Positions 44,659-56,884 of a stretch of 64,000 bases of DNA are shown here, piece after piece. Position numbers and translations under genes: made by a program. The DNA is taken from NCBI GenBank assembly GCA_030141605.1, contig JAQGDQ010000006.1, forward strand, positions 536,501-600,500, read 5' to 3'. The stretch is from Tubiluchus corallicola (Eukaryota; Priapulida; Priapulimorpha; Priapulimorphida; Tubiluchidae). Numbering within the stretch: the first letter of the stretch is position 1; the number at the start of each line of letters is the position of its first letter. The notes below the pieces were generated by a model that worked only from the letters and a program-made list of their open reading frames with translations, searched no databases and was not told where the DNA came from.

Positions 44659-47011
44659 ACTGGAGATTGCTGAGATATACAAAACAACGGAAAATTTGGA
44701 AACAGCTTTTTACAAGTATTTAGACAGCCGGGAGTAGATGTGAACCTAGGGTTTTAAGACGCTGGACTTCTCAAGCTTAAGGATCCGAGATAAGAGCCAT
44801 AATGCGAAAATCAGAGCAAATGGCTTTGTCAGTGAACTTCTTTTAACTTCCAGTATTTGACAAGGAGCGACTATTTATAAGATGTGCATTAAGTATGCTT
44901 CAAAAAGTTGGCATGACTAGATCAAATGAAGTAGGCAAATTAAAATGTTAAAATGGGGTCATGTCAATAACTCCGTGAGTATAGCGGCTGGAACCATGAC
45001 ACTTGCAGGATAGACACCTATTCATTTACATGTATAAAGATTAAAAAATGTAGTTAGCAGTGCAATGAAGCTTATAATAATTATGAGTGCACTCAATAGA
45101 GGTGTAAAATGCAAATCCAGACACGCCTTGACATGCCGTCATTATTCACAAAAATTTATTTTGACATTTTTGACCTTATGACCTTTTAATCTTTGACTTT
45201 TTAAGTAGTGGGTTTCCGGACCGTTTCCCAGGTCTTGGCAAGGATCTTGCCGCTAGACCAGTCTCTGCACCAAGTTAGGTCTTTGCACAAAAACTCTAGC
45301 TTCATCCGTTTGGATTTTATAGGCATTTCTTGATCTCATGACCTTGACCCTTGACTTTTCGAACACAAATTTTCACCGCGCTTATCCAAGCCTATCCTTG
45401 CGCTAAATTTGAGATGAATATATGATGAACAGATGAGATAGTTGATCGTCCTCTGAGAGGTTTTCCATCTTTACAAGCATCTGAAGAAACTTTCCATAAG
45501 CATTCTATCTTACATGTCTATAAACCCTAGTGTGAATTCCCTGCTCCACTCTATGCGCTCAATCTGCAATTCTTCATACAATTGCACACAACAGTTTCTT
45601 CATTCAGTGGCACTTGTACTTAATTTATAAAACAATATGCGCTTTTCATTTGGTTTTTCGGGAATTCCACACGTTTTTGCAGGGCTGCCTTGCCAGTTGC
45701 CAACCGCTGCAACTGGGCTCTTCTAGCAAGTATCGGCTCTTCTTCATATTTGTATTGGCTGTTCACTCTGAGAATAAGGACCGACACTAACGAAAATCAA
45801 GACAAGTTTGATATCGTTAAACTTGAATGACATTCTTTCTTTCACTGTTATTCTCGGCCTCTACACCATCCTTCAACACAGACAAACTTGAGAACGACAT
45901 TTTTTTAATAACAGTGTGACCCATTTTTTATATGTTCTTCTGCTCATAAAGTTAGATTTGGTTGAAGTTGTTGAATTTTTTTATTTGTCTGAGCTTAAGT
46001 TGTTTTTGGTTTGCCAGGTGTTTTTGCGAGGTCTTAAGGAAACTTCTAAGGCTTCCTCTTTCTCTAAAATTTTAACCTTAGATTGTCAGAGAATTAACGA
46101 ATCTTCCCAGTCTTCAAAATTCAGGAATCAAGTGTGTGACAACAGGATTCCATTGTTCAGAGGAGACATTAGACAACCAACTTGACAGGTCAGTTTTGTA
46201 TTCGTTCGTTAGTACATAGTCAGGTCGTTTTTTCAAGAAGTTCATTAATAGACGCACTACTTCTGTCCCTGAAGCCATCATAGACAAGCATCAGTGCCGC
46301 ATTACCACAAAACTGACTAGGCTGAAGCCTTTGGGCCCTTCAAGAGCAGGTGCAACATTTTTCTTTTAGTTTTTAATGTTAATACAATGGATAATGTAAA
46401 CGTACACTGCGCGACACAGAAATTAATTTGTAGGGATCCTCTTTGATACGAGAGACGCTAAGCGTGCATTAAACCATACAAAAAAGAAATGTTTGTTCAA
46501 TTTATGTAAAATTTTGACGCACAGTCCAGGAAAGCCCGACATAAATTTGAACAATGTTCTGGATCAGTTTCTTGAAGGACTAACGAGAAAAATGCTTAAG
46601 TAGCTAGATACATATTCGCTTAACTTTACAGCACAGTGAAGGTATTTTGGTATTATTTTGCATCATGCTAATTAAAGGTTATCTGATAAGATTATATTAT
46701 TTGCTTTGTTATTCCATTAAAAACTTTACGTAAAATATCATTGCAATAAATTAAAAATAATTAATAAACAAAATTAGGTTGTGAATGCCTCTAGAAGACT
46801 TCACCTGCATGAAGTTTTTGTCGATTTTGCTGTTGTTGCTATATGGGGAAAATTAGATTTCGCGTGCCCAGATCTTTAGCATTTTCCAGACACATAGACA
46901 GAGAATGTAATGATAGAAACGTTTCCAACAGAAGTTAATACCACTGAAATACTTTACTGGGACGAAAATCAGCACAAAATTGTCTCATATTATAAGCTGG
47001 CTATTTACAAC
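44659..47011. other. Intergenic DNA
   Basis: Between 45.15 and 45.4 kb are scattered TGACCTTxTGACC and CTTTGACTTTT words, a decayed dispersed repeat at most. The 89-codon ORF at 45916-46185 is unrecognised. Confidence 0.3.
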
Positions 47012-47019
47012 ATAGACAG

Positions 47020-47336
47020 TAGGGGTGAGCATCGAACGTTCGAGTTCGAATCGAATTCGAACGAGTTTTTTTTAGTTCGAACTCGATTCGAATCCAAAAC
47101 TATAGATTCGAATAATTCAGCACTTCAATCACACATATCCTTTATCACTAAAACGATTGAAACACTAGTCGTTTCATTGCAGAACAAAATCTAGTGATAT
47201 GCATGATCTTTGTAAGACTAATTTTTGCTGGTGGTTCGAAAACTTGTTCGAAAATCTTTCGATCTCAATTCAAATTCAAAACACTGAAGTTCGGTTCGAT
47301 TCGAATTCGCTTTCTGGCAGAGAATGCTCACCCCTA
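47020..47336. mobile_element. hAT MITE, 317 bp, with perfect target duplication
   Basis: Inverted ends TAGGGGTGAGCAT...ATGCTCACCCCTA with an exact 8-bp duplication ATAGACAG on both sides (47012-47019 and 47337-47344). The interior is rich in TTCGAATCGAATTCGAA-type self-complementary words. No coding capacity. A short ORF running into its left end (46910-47194) is not a gene. Confidence 0.9.
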
Positions 47337-47344
47337 ATAGACAG

Positions 47345-48054
47345 GTGGCTCACCCGTAACCAATGAACGCTGGTTTGAAAATAAAAGGTTTACATTACTA
47401 CCACAGATGGCGCCACGTACATCAATTTTATAAGTAGATCTACAAAAAGCTTCAATTAAGTCTGCTACAGAGTTCAAATAGATGAGAACGAGGCCATGGT
47501 GTCATTTGATGATGATGTTTCTTTGCTTTTACCAATGGACATAGCTCATATTCCATATCTGTCAGATCGAATTTGGAGTATGACATGACTTTACATTCTA
47601 GAACTTGCTTGACGACGTTATTCGTGTTCAAAGCTTGTGTCGTCCAATACTTATTTTATGCATAATACCATTTATAAACAGCTTAATGGTTTTCCTGTGG
47701 GGTCCTATGAATGCCAGAGTTGCTTATTTATCCATGGTGTGCATTGATAAGGGAAGAAGACGTTTGTGCGGTGGAAAACTGGGTGCGACCGTTTGGGCGC
47801 CAGGACCGCGCACAAGTGGCGTTACAAACTGACAACATGACTCGACCACGCAAAAATACTTTATTTCTGTTTTGAGCTAAAAATCACACTGCACAACAGT
47901 CTAAAATTGTTGTCAGAATCCTTGTCCACTACCTGAATACCTTGTAACTTTGAAAACATCTAAAAAGTTTTTGTACGAAAACAAGTCATTATTTTCGCGA
48001 GTACAATCGTGTAAACTGGAATCGGCTAAGCTGAAATATAACTCACTTAGCATC
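47345..48054. other. Intergenic DNA
   Basis: A 75-codon ORF at 47605-47832 shows no recognisable domain. Confidence 0.3.
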
Positions 48055-48172
48055 TAAAACACTGCAGGTAAACACATAATAATATTACACATTTTGCAAG
48101 TTTATATATAATACCAAGTTTATATATACTTGCGAAATGCGTGATATTATTGTGTTTAGCTGCAGTGTTTTA
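48055..48172. repeat. Imperfect 55-bp inverted repeat (foldback)
   Basis: Arms 48055-48110 and 48118-48172 align as TAAAACACTGCAG(G/C)TAAACACA, ATAATAT, CATTT and GCAAGT with five substitutions and one 2-nt bulge. The spacer is only 7 nt. A (TA) run follows the right arm. Confidence 0.8.
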
Positions 48173-51100
48173 TATATATATATATAAAACGCTTACAATT
48201 GTAGTGTATTGTACATTTAATTGGCTTACTAAACAACGCATTCTTGGTGGGTTTCTTCTAAACACAGTATTGTGACAGTAACACTAGTTGTACTGACACT
48301 AAATTTTGGTGTCAGTAAATTATTTGTAGCGCACCTTTCTATTACTGTATATTTTTTGATGCACTTCACAAATAATATGCCATTTAACTAAAATTTCAAA
48401 AATTCCCTTGGTACTTGGCAAAATAAACAATTCTCCGTATCGTGAAAGTCGCTTCGGGTAAACGTGCAGACTGTTTTATGCATAGATGTGGTTTTATGAT
48501 AGTCCCTACGCATTAAATACTACTCGATGGATGAGGGTGCCACCTGGATGTGATTAAAGCAAGCTTCATATTAAAACAAAATATACAGGGGCACCACTTC
48601 AGTATTTCACCATTTACTTCTTTTTGAATCCTGTTAGAATTTTTGACTGGTAACTTGATTAATGTTTTGTGCAATTGCAAATTATGCCTATTGCTCACAC
48701 AACGTGTGAGTGTCACACAACGGAATGCACGGGTTTCGGTAAGTCTTCGTTTTCCTGCATAAATTTAATTATGCTTCCTTCAAGCACAAAAATAAGCATT
48801 TTTTTGCTTCTATGCATAATTTGTATACTAAAATACATGTAAATGTAGCCAAATTCAAGTTACTGATGTGTAATACTTTGACAAGCAGTACAATACCACA
48901 TGTACACTAGGTCCACTCAAGGTTTTACAAAAAGCTATATTTTTAATATGCATGTGTTACCTTTATATTATTTATTTGTTTAAATATTAAATGTTCATAT
49001 GTTCTTGACCACATCGCAAAAGTTGTATATTTTGTATAATATACCAAAACTCTGGACAACTCATGTAAATCAAAATAGAATGTCACACACAGTTAATTCC
49101 ATTCTTGAAAGATCAATTACTTTAATTATTTTATTTCAACATGCTAAAAAATGATGTACTCGACTGAGGCTAACTGCTACAGGTCTTACTTATTTTAATT
49201 TGAAACACATTAAATTATATTACATAATAAATTTCAGAACAGACATGTATACAAATAAAACGAAGTTAATAGTGAAAAAATGCTCATTATCGTGAGATAA
49301 AATAATTGTTTTGCTTTAATAAAATGTAGTAGCTAATTAGCTGTTCAATATAAATTATGTAATACTAATAAATAAGTGTACAAATAAATTTGATACAATG
49401 AATGTATGGCCAGAATGTATATTAGAACTTGAGTATAAATGACAAAAAAGGAGGCAAGAATGTTTTGTCATTAGACATAATTCCATTGTTAAAGTTATGA
49501 ATTTAGTAGCAAAATAAGCTTAAACATTAATGTTAGACATTTAGATAATTACAAGAATGTTATCTAATGATTATTAGACAGAAATATCTTACAAGCAGAC
49601 CTCAAATCAAACCACACTATTAAGCACATAAAATAGGGTGATACACTATTGCAATGTCTGGTTTTTCAATTTCTATCACCCTTTCAGAGTTATCCACAAA
49701 TTAGCGCCCAGTTATTTAACAGAAACACCGTGTACAGAAAATAAAGAACCAGATCAGATGGTGTTTCGACAGAAATGATAACTTGCCGGAATTCCATTTA
49801 CTCCCTTTTGTAGCGCACACGCATGCATACGCATACATATCAAAAGCTGCTCTAAGGAAGTCTATTGAAGTCTATATTCTAGGTAGCTGTTTCACACAGC
49901 TTTTATAATCTAAAAAGAATTAGGCTGAAATAAGATCAAATCATTATAGCATTCACGAAAACCCGATCTTTACAACAAAATAATTGTCCGTCAAATCTTT
50001 TAATACAAAATAATTAAAATAGATACAGAACACTGGAATAACCACTAACTCATTTTAAAGCCATATAAGAAATTCAGAAAATCTGTTATAATCACGAATA
50101 AAAGAAAACAAGAACATTAGTTGTAATAACAGATCTACGTTAGAAGGAAGTTGTGAATTCTTACAATGAAAGTTTGAATTATCTTGCACAACTTAATGAA
50201 GTTTAACCACCACTTCAACCCCCCATGTGATTCTTGACAGGATAAAAAACCTAAATAAATGAATTTATTTATGTTGCTCAAATGTAAATAAAATAATTAA
50301 ACTTTGATCATACTTTTGCACATCGCATTATCTCTGTATGTTCTTTAAACTAGCAAAAGCACAACTGCTAACGGAGACATTAGTAAAATCTTGGAAAATC
50401 CAGGATATGCATGACAATTGAATGGCTCTGGGCAACTACTTACAGTTATTATGAACAACAGGATGTCAGACATGAAGGGCACATTTGGTGAACTGGTAAT
50501 GGGCCTACAAAATCTCAAATTTGTGCACAGATTTTTTTTCCGTTTTTAAATGCAAAATCAAAATTTTTGCCCAATGTACATAAATGCCAAACTAACAACT
50601 AATGTAACAATGTTTACAAAAACCATTTTAAAAATTTTAAAAAGAATTTAAGGTAATTGTATATTCTATAAAAAAGTTTCACTGTACATAAATGTATAGA
50701 GTCCGTGGACAATCTACTTGACCTGATTTCTCGTCTGACACGTCTAACGTCTGGCCCCAAAACCTGCACAAATTTTTGTATTGAAATGCAACTTTTTTAA
50801 AACTGCAAGATAAACATTTTTCTTAATTTATCACTGGATAGATAACTGCCTTTTCTAAACAGCCAATCTAAGCATCAGCTTCACAGGTCGATCGTGGTGT
50901 CTAAAAGAATGCATGCATCATGCTGAAAGGGGCCATTCAGATAGCGACTCTTTGTCAGAGTTAAGTAGAAAAGTATACAAAGTAGCCTTTACGTATGAAA
51001 TTGCCTAAAAATTTCAAAATCTGCGCGTTAAGACAGGGCACCCCAAAACCGCTTAAAACTCTATGCTAGAATATAGTCAGCACTTGCCTATTAAATTAAT

Positions 51101-51273
51101 TTTGAAATTTGTCTGGATGTAATCAATACCATAGGTTATTACACTATCACACCATTATAGCGAACATGGTTTATTGAGTACACATCGATAATGTGAACTC
51201 ACAAAAAAGGAGGAACTTTCATCGTTAGTGTGCTTGCACAGCAAAAACGTCCAAAAGTTGGCAGTTAAGCTTT
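48173..51273. other. Intergenic AT-rich DNA
   Basis: About 3.1 kb in which I see no exon, RNA gene or repeat ends. Confidence 0.4.
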
Positions 51274-51989
51274 TTAGTCATTCTTATATCCTGAACCTCT
51301 GTTCATGAGGATCATTTTGATACCAAGTTCAATGCTCTTTGTTATTTCTAACTGGAGATAATCTGCATTAAAGATGAGATGCATGCTGCACACAGGAAAA
51401 AATCTTGAGAAAACAGCTGTAAAACTCTGCCATTGTTTTTGTTGCCCTTCTACAAAAACACTTAGCAACCGTACGAACGGGTGGTTGCTAAGAAATTTGC
51501 AAGAGTACATTGAAATTATATTTAAATCCTGCAGATGGATCTTCCAAATGAAGATGTGAGCTAGGCAACATAAAAAACTGCAAGCAAAATAAATGCTTAC
51601 ACGAACACGAGCTACTAATGAAGTTTGAAAATACAAGCTTTTGACAAATGCAATACTGATTTTTAGGCAGAGAAATGGGCAAGGAGCTACAAAAATTAAA
51701 TAACTAGTATTTTCTAAACAATTTCCTGACATTTTGATGCTAGAACATAAAAGTCCAACATATTTAGCATTTTTATGTATTCTCGTTTGAGGCATAATAA
51801 CGCAGTTTTAACTGCATCAACTTCTGGATGGTTTTGGCTTGTAAGCACACATTTAAGTAATTTATAATAGCTTTGAATACAGCATACTGGGTTGTTGCTT
51901 ACAGCGGACTTTTTGTTGGGCCCTTTGCTTGCATTACTATGTATTTGTAAGTTTTTATTGAGTACTTTACATTTACGACCCATTCGCAA
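51274..51989 (-). CDS. Unrecognised possible gene (two overlapping reading frames)
   Basis: Two minus-strand ORFs, 51714-51989 (91 codons) and 51274-51795 (173 codons), overlap and have protein-like composition. The first begins MRMGRKCKVLNKNLQIHSNA and contains DAVKTALLCLKREY. The second ends with a hydrophilic tail, GIKMILMNRGSGYKND. An intron between them is plausible, because acceptor-like TTTTTGTAG and TTTGCTTGCAG occur between the two coding-looking stretches, but I could not settle one splice model. No domain is recognised, and it may be a pseudogene or chance ORFs. Confidence 0.25.
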
Positions 51990-52380
51990 ATTAATTTGCA
52001 GCTAAACTTAACCAGTCATTTTTGGTGTTGCAAAAAAGTTGTTGGGCGCGCACTGCAGCATACGAAATTGTTAACATGTCATGCCGAAAGGTCATTTTGT
52101 CTACAACCTCGGTCTAGCAGCATACACTAAAAACAACGAGTCACTCAGCGGCTTGGCAACCAGCTGTTGCTGTTTTATGTATGCACACTAGCAGCTCACT
52201 CCTGAGATGTTTCATCAAGTGATGAAAACCCTACTACAAAAACTTTTTTACAAGTGACAAACAGAAACTTTGTGCAAACAAAATTGACTGACATTTTTGG
52301 ATGTCATTGACTTTCACATCACGTAAATTTACAACTGAACATGTACATATTATTTAATATGAAACAGTTATCAATTTTTG
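51990..52380. other. Intergenic DNA
   Basis: Nothing recognisable between the unassigned ORFs and the ZC3H10 3' region. Confidence 0.35.
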
Positions 52381-52381
52381 G

Positions 52382-52387
52382 TTTATT
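52382..52387 (-). terminator. Candidate ZC3H10 polyadenylation signal
   Basis: TTTATT on the plus strand is AATAAA on the minus strand, about 650 bases past the stop. Another hexamer lies at 52512-52517. Either could be used. Confidence 0.35.
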
Positions 52388-53030
52388 GAAGTTACAAAAA
52401 ATACATTTCACTGAATTTGAATATACTGTAAAGACAGTGATACTTAATAGCATCTTCTAAAAGTACTTTACATCCTCTGTGAAGCAACATATTGTACATT
52501 ATTTATACAATTTTATTATTAATACATGCTTGCAGGTCTATCTAGCAATCATACACATATTATTAGCTGCATGTGCTCATAGAGTACATTTTAGCTTCCC
52601 AGCAGGTTCGCTATAATGATGTTATACTGTATTTCAGGACCAAAATTTACGACTTTATGAGGTTATCTTTTTTGTCCTTGAAAATTGCCTTTACAAAGAT
52701 ACTTCTTTAGACTCCTCCATGCCAAAAAATCCTCAAAAGCTCTATACAAATGCCTCTATGTTCACTTTTACTTAACCAAACTTTTAATAAATACTAATAT
52801 TTATTAACACTTGTTATGTAATGCTTGGAATCAATTACAATGACAGCAACTTGTGATTGTGTAAATTCCCCAAAAATTAAAAAAATACTGCCTTCAAAGA
52901 CACTTGGTTCTCTTAGGCCATGTGTAACAATATAAGCTATTAAATATTTTGATAGTTCTCATTTAGTTAAATAGTCTTACTATCTTGAAGTTTGCAGGAC
53001 TCTACACATTCATACTAGTTACAATGCAAC

Positions 53031-54011
53031 TTAACGGGTAGGGCGAAGCCCTTGCGCAGCTGCAGCCATAGGATAGGACACTAAAGAAGGAGAATCAGCA
53101 TGACTGAATGACATAATATCCTGTCCAATGGGTTGGGCAAGAGAGGCGTTTGCTGCAGCAGACAGAGCAGGCGTTCCTTGTGGAGCAAGAGAAGATACAA
53201 TAGACATATCAGCTTTAAGCGGACCTCCAGTTAAGGTCCTATGCGCCATCTGCGCAATAGCCTGATTTTGCACAGACGCAGCTGCAGCGGCATTAAATAG
53301 CTGCGCTTGACGCTGCAAAGTAAGCTGTGCATTCTGCTCCATTAAGATTTCATTTTTAGCCTTCAATTCCGTAATCTGTTTTTCCAACTGCTGACATTTA
53401 CTTCGCCACACGGCATTTTCATCTTTTAACTGTTGCCATTCCTCGCTTGGAGAAAGGTAACGATCATCATAATCATCATATCGACGTCGCTTCAGACCAT
53501 ATACATCGGGTGGTGGGAGGTCATAATATGGATCACGTCGTAGAGCTTCATAACGATCACTGTATCTATCGTAAACAGGAACTCTACGAGGGAGACCTCG
53601 AGATAAAGCATATTCCTCATCTATATGGCGATATTTGCACCTTGATCCACGATGGCACTCACCCTTTTGAAAATCCTTACAAACTGGAATTTCACCTGTT
53701 GCTGATGTTGGTTGTATTCCTGATGCAATACGCCTCTGAACGATGTCAGGTAACTCTCCAGTTTGCTTGTACACCTCTTCCTCTTCTCTTGTGCAATGTA
53801 CAAACTTACAGTTAGAACGGCGACACTGACTATTTTGAAAATCGTGACAAAACTCAACAGTCTTTTGGATTTTACCTACCTCATCTTCTTGAGGATGGCG
53901 ATATTTGCAACGCTTTCCTCTAGTGCATACGTTTCGCAAGAAATCACGGCAAATGTCATCATCCTCACCCTTGTATTCATTATTTTCATTAGCTCCATTA
54001 TCTTCTGCCAT
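53031..54011 (-). CDS. ZC3H10: Zinc finger CCCH domain-containing protein 10
   Basis: A 326-residue protein encoded without introns. Three CCCH fingers: C21-C29-C35-H39 (CX7CX5CX3H), C55-C63-C68-H72 (CX7CX4CX3H) and C111-C119-C125-H129 (CX7CX5CX3H), reading CRDFLRNVCTRGKRCKYRH and so on. A basic patch KRRR lies at 174-177, a predicted coiled coil at about 190-238 (LEKQITELKAKNEILMEQNA), and a low-complexity Ala/Gln/Ser/Pro C-terminus follows to the end. Order, spacing and the conserved RDFLRNVC, CHDFQN and YKxTGELP segments match vertebrate ZC3H10, an RNA-binding regulator linked to mitochondrial function and microRNA processing. It is shorter than the human protein, mainly in the low-complexity C-terminus. 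The ATG chosen begins MAEDNGANEN and precedes the first finger as expected. Confidence 0.93.
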   Translation of the reverse strand: MAEDNGANENNEYKGEDDDICRDFLRNVCTRGKRCKYRHPQEDEVGKIQKTVEFCHDFQNSQCRRSNCKFVHCTREEEEVYKQTGELPDIVQRRIASGIQPTSATGEIPVCKDFQKGECHRGSRCKYRHIDEEYALSRGLPRRVPVYDRYSDRYEALRRDPYYDLPPPDVYGLKRRRYDDYDDRYLSPSEEWQQLKDENAVWRSKCQQLEKQITELKAKNEILMEQNAQLTLQRQAQLFNAAAAASVQNQAIAQMAHRTLTGGPLKADMSIVSSLAPQGTPALSAAANASLAQPIGQDIMSFSHADSPSLVSYPMAAAAQGLRPTR

Positions 54012-54197
54012 TTTTCAGATTAAGAGAACTCACGAACTGGGATAATGTGACGCTGCTTCGTTGCGCTTGTTTTAAAACTAGTGCTTGTGCTGCGCTCGCT
54101 TGACCGGTAGAAGAGCTGCTGATGATTCTGCTGCGCTCGCTTTGAAAGTAGACTGTTGTTCAGATTCCTGCAGCGCTCGCTAGCTCCCGTCAATGCA
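54012..54197 (-). other. ZC3H10 5' UTR part of exon 2, with about 40-bp repeats
   Basis: A consensus acceptor GTGTCATTTTGCAG on the minus strand places the exon edge at 54197. The UTR holds three GCGAGCGC blocks (plus-strand positions 54092, 54133 and 54173) spaced 41 and 40 bases apart within diverged repeats. Confidence 0.5.
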
Positions 54198-56479
54198 CTG
54201 CAAAATGACACCAAAGTGTAAATGCATGCAAATAGTATCTTCTAAAAAAACAAATGACATTGTTCCAGTATCTGGAAAGAATTAATATGCCAGAAAAGTA
54301 TAAGTGATTAAGAATTCAAGTTTCTTATACATCCTGCCGTGAACATTTTCACAAGAATAAGCAGTGAAAGCACTCTGCTAAGAGCTGTAACCAACTAACC
54401 ACAGATGATAAACTATTTAATACAACTCGAGCAGTATGCGCGGGGACTACCCAACTCAAATATAACGACTAATCGATGAAATGATGCCAGAACTACACAT
54501 GTATACCAATGGTAACAGGTATATGTGCTGTATGTGCATAATGGTCTAACAACACAGCTAAAGTAAAAATTCACAAGGCATGGGTAATATTGGTCTATGT
54601 CATTGTCAAAGGTGGAACGAAAATAAATCGTGCAGTTAAGTCTATAATCTTAAAATGCAAGCACGAAGAAATCAGCAGGGCAGTTCAAATAGTAGCAAAA
54701 AACAACCTGAACTGTTTACCAGTATAGAAATAATATAGTATATCCAAAGAAACAATATCTGGTTTTCATAAAGCTGTCTGTTACAGTTGCATGACCGAAT
54801 AGAATTACGTACACCAGCCTTAATTTTTAATACATGATTTAAGATGGAATAAAGGTAATGGCAATAACACGATTCTCAGAAACTTCAGGCAAAGAAAAAA
54901 TGCTGAAGAACAGAAGACAGAAAAGATGGCAATTTGACAAAATTATTGTAATTTAGTCACTCCCTGTCATTAGGTACTACACTGCCTCATTTATCACTGT
55001 AAAAGCGTCTAAATATACAGCAACAACTAGTGTGAACTGTGAAGTTTAACAAAAATTAAATAAAGTTGAAATTTTTTTTCATGCAACACATCTTTTATGC
55101 TTTAAGCAGATATTTGCATAGTTAACTTTTAAGTCATTCGTACATACACTTTATCTGACAGTTTGTTCACACTGCATTAAAATATTAAAAAACAAACAAT
55201 AACTTTTAAAATTAGAATTATCATGTAAAGACATTATTCCGTGATAGCCAAAGTTTGTGTCACCCAGGACAGTACTTGAATTTGTTCACTCACAAACACA
55301 TAATATAAAATAACAACATAAAAAATATTATACGTATATATCATATTATTATGTTGCACCGCGAGGCATTCTCAGAAGTTTGTCTCAGTACCAAGAATCA
55401 GATACAGTTCTAACTAACGTATATTCATGCACATAAGTTGTATTTACAGAATTTTATGGATTCATAATTTTTTTAAATAAAATACATGTATTGAGACAAT
55501 GCCAATATCGATTAAGAACAACTAAAAGCCTAAATAGGCATTTTTGTCAATTACGTTAGGCATCTTCAAGAGTTCTACGGTCCCGATAGAAAAACAACTT
55601 TCAGACCTTTAAATCAAAAGTGGCGCTTTGAGCAGGCCACCTCCTCTAGCTACACCATTAATGCAATTCCACTTCCTGAACAGCTTCAGCAATTTTTAAT
55701 GTAGATCTGACGTGAATTATCACCATCAGTTGGTCACATGTATCTGACTATTTTAATCTGTACTTCACTGACATCATTAGAGATGCACCGAATACTCAGA
55801 TCGCTGAATTTTTTCCCTGAACATCAGTATAAAAATTTGATATATTAAACTTCGACTGCAATCACTAAATGATTCGGTGAACTAATGTAGCAGCCTTTTT
55901 TCCAGAAACACTCACCCCCAGGCGAAAATACCTGGAAAAGCTCTGCTTCTCGTAGCCCAGAAAACCTTGCTATACCAGCTTTACATGATAGCCATTGTAA
56001 CTAAAGTAATATAATAATTAATACTATATTCTAAAATTTCTATAACTAGTATAAGTTATATAATAATTATTTACATAAACCATAACGCAAGCTCAACAAT
56101 AGACCTCGGCTAAGAGAAGTAACAAGCTAATAGCTCTAAACGAGTTTGTTGCAATTATACCGAAAGAAATCATTATCATTACTCTCACTCAGTAACCGAG
56201 TCTGAAGTCAAGCAGGATCACCGACATAAACGTGATATTTACAAACGTATATTCGTTACAAATACCGAAGCCTGGTCTATTGATAGCCATGTATTTCATT
56301 AAACGAAATTCTCGAAACAAAGTACAAACGAAAGCTGTATTACGGAAACAAAATTAAATCCTTGTCTTTAATGAATCTCAAAATACTGAAAACAAAATGT
56401 CGGAAAAGCTAGTACGGTCACAAAGAAAGTTAGGAAGCTGCAAAAACTGTAATGATGGAGGCACAGTAGGAGTTTTTAC
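54198..56479 (-). other. Probable ZC3H10 5' UTR intron
   Basis: Bounded by a consensus donor and acceptor on the minus strand. AT-rich, without nested exons. It includes the possible MITE fragment at 55777. Confidence 0.4.
55777..55880. repeat. Possible MITE fragment
   Basis: TTAGAGATGCACCGAATACT resembles the TAGAGATGCACCGAT ends of hAT-derived MITEs. No matching second end or target duplication was found. Confidence 0.3.
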
Positions 56480-56555
56480 CTCTCTCTTCTACGACTATAA
56501 CAAAACTTGCATTTGACTACTGAGATGCAGTGAGAGTGTCTGACGCGCTGTTTGT
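56480..56555 (-). other. Probable 5' non-coding exon of ZC3H10
   Basis: Minus strand, less AT-rich than its surroundings, ending in the donor GAAGAGAGAG|GTAAAAAC. It is the best upstream partner for the acceptor at 54197. The 5' limit is a guess; no TATA box is visible. Confidence 0.4.
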
Positions 56556-56884
56556 AAAAGAATGGGGTTAGCAATCGGTAACATTCTAAAAGAGAATAAT
56601 TCAAATGAACATAATAAAGCACAGACCTCAGTCAAGGCCTGAAGAGCTAATTTACTAAATTACAGTTGCTTATAGGTCAAGATGATATTCATAGCAGGAA
56701 TCGGCCAACAGTAGAAGACTGCAAATTTAAGTACAAGACCAAAACATTCTTCACCTCGGCAACTTAGAGCAGAATCGACGACCCCAGTATCTCATAGGGA
56801 TAGAAAAACGTAAAGGGTGATACAGTCATATAAAATTGTAAATACACTATCAGAAAGTAAAAATTGGAGTTAGAAATATTTTTA

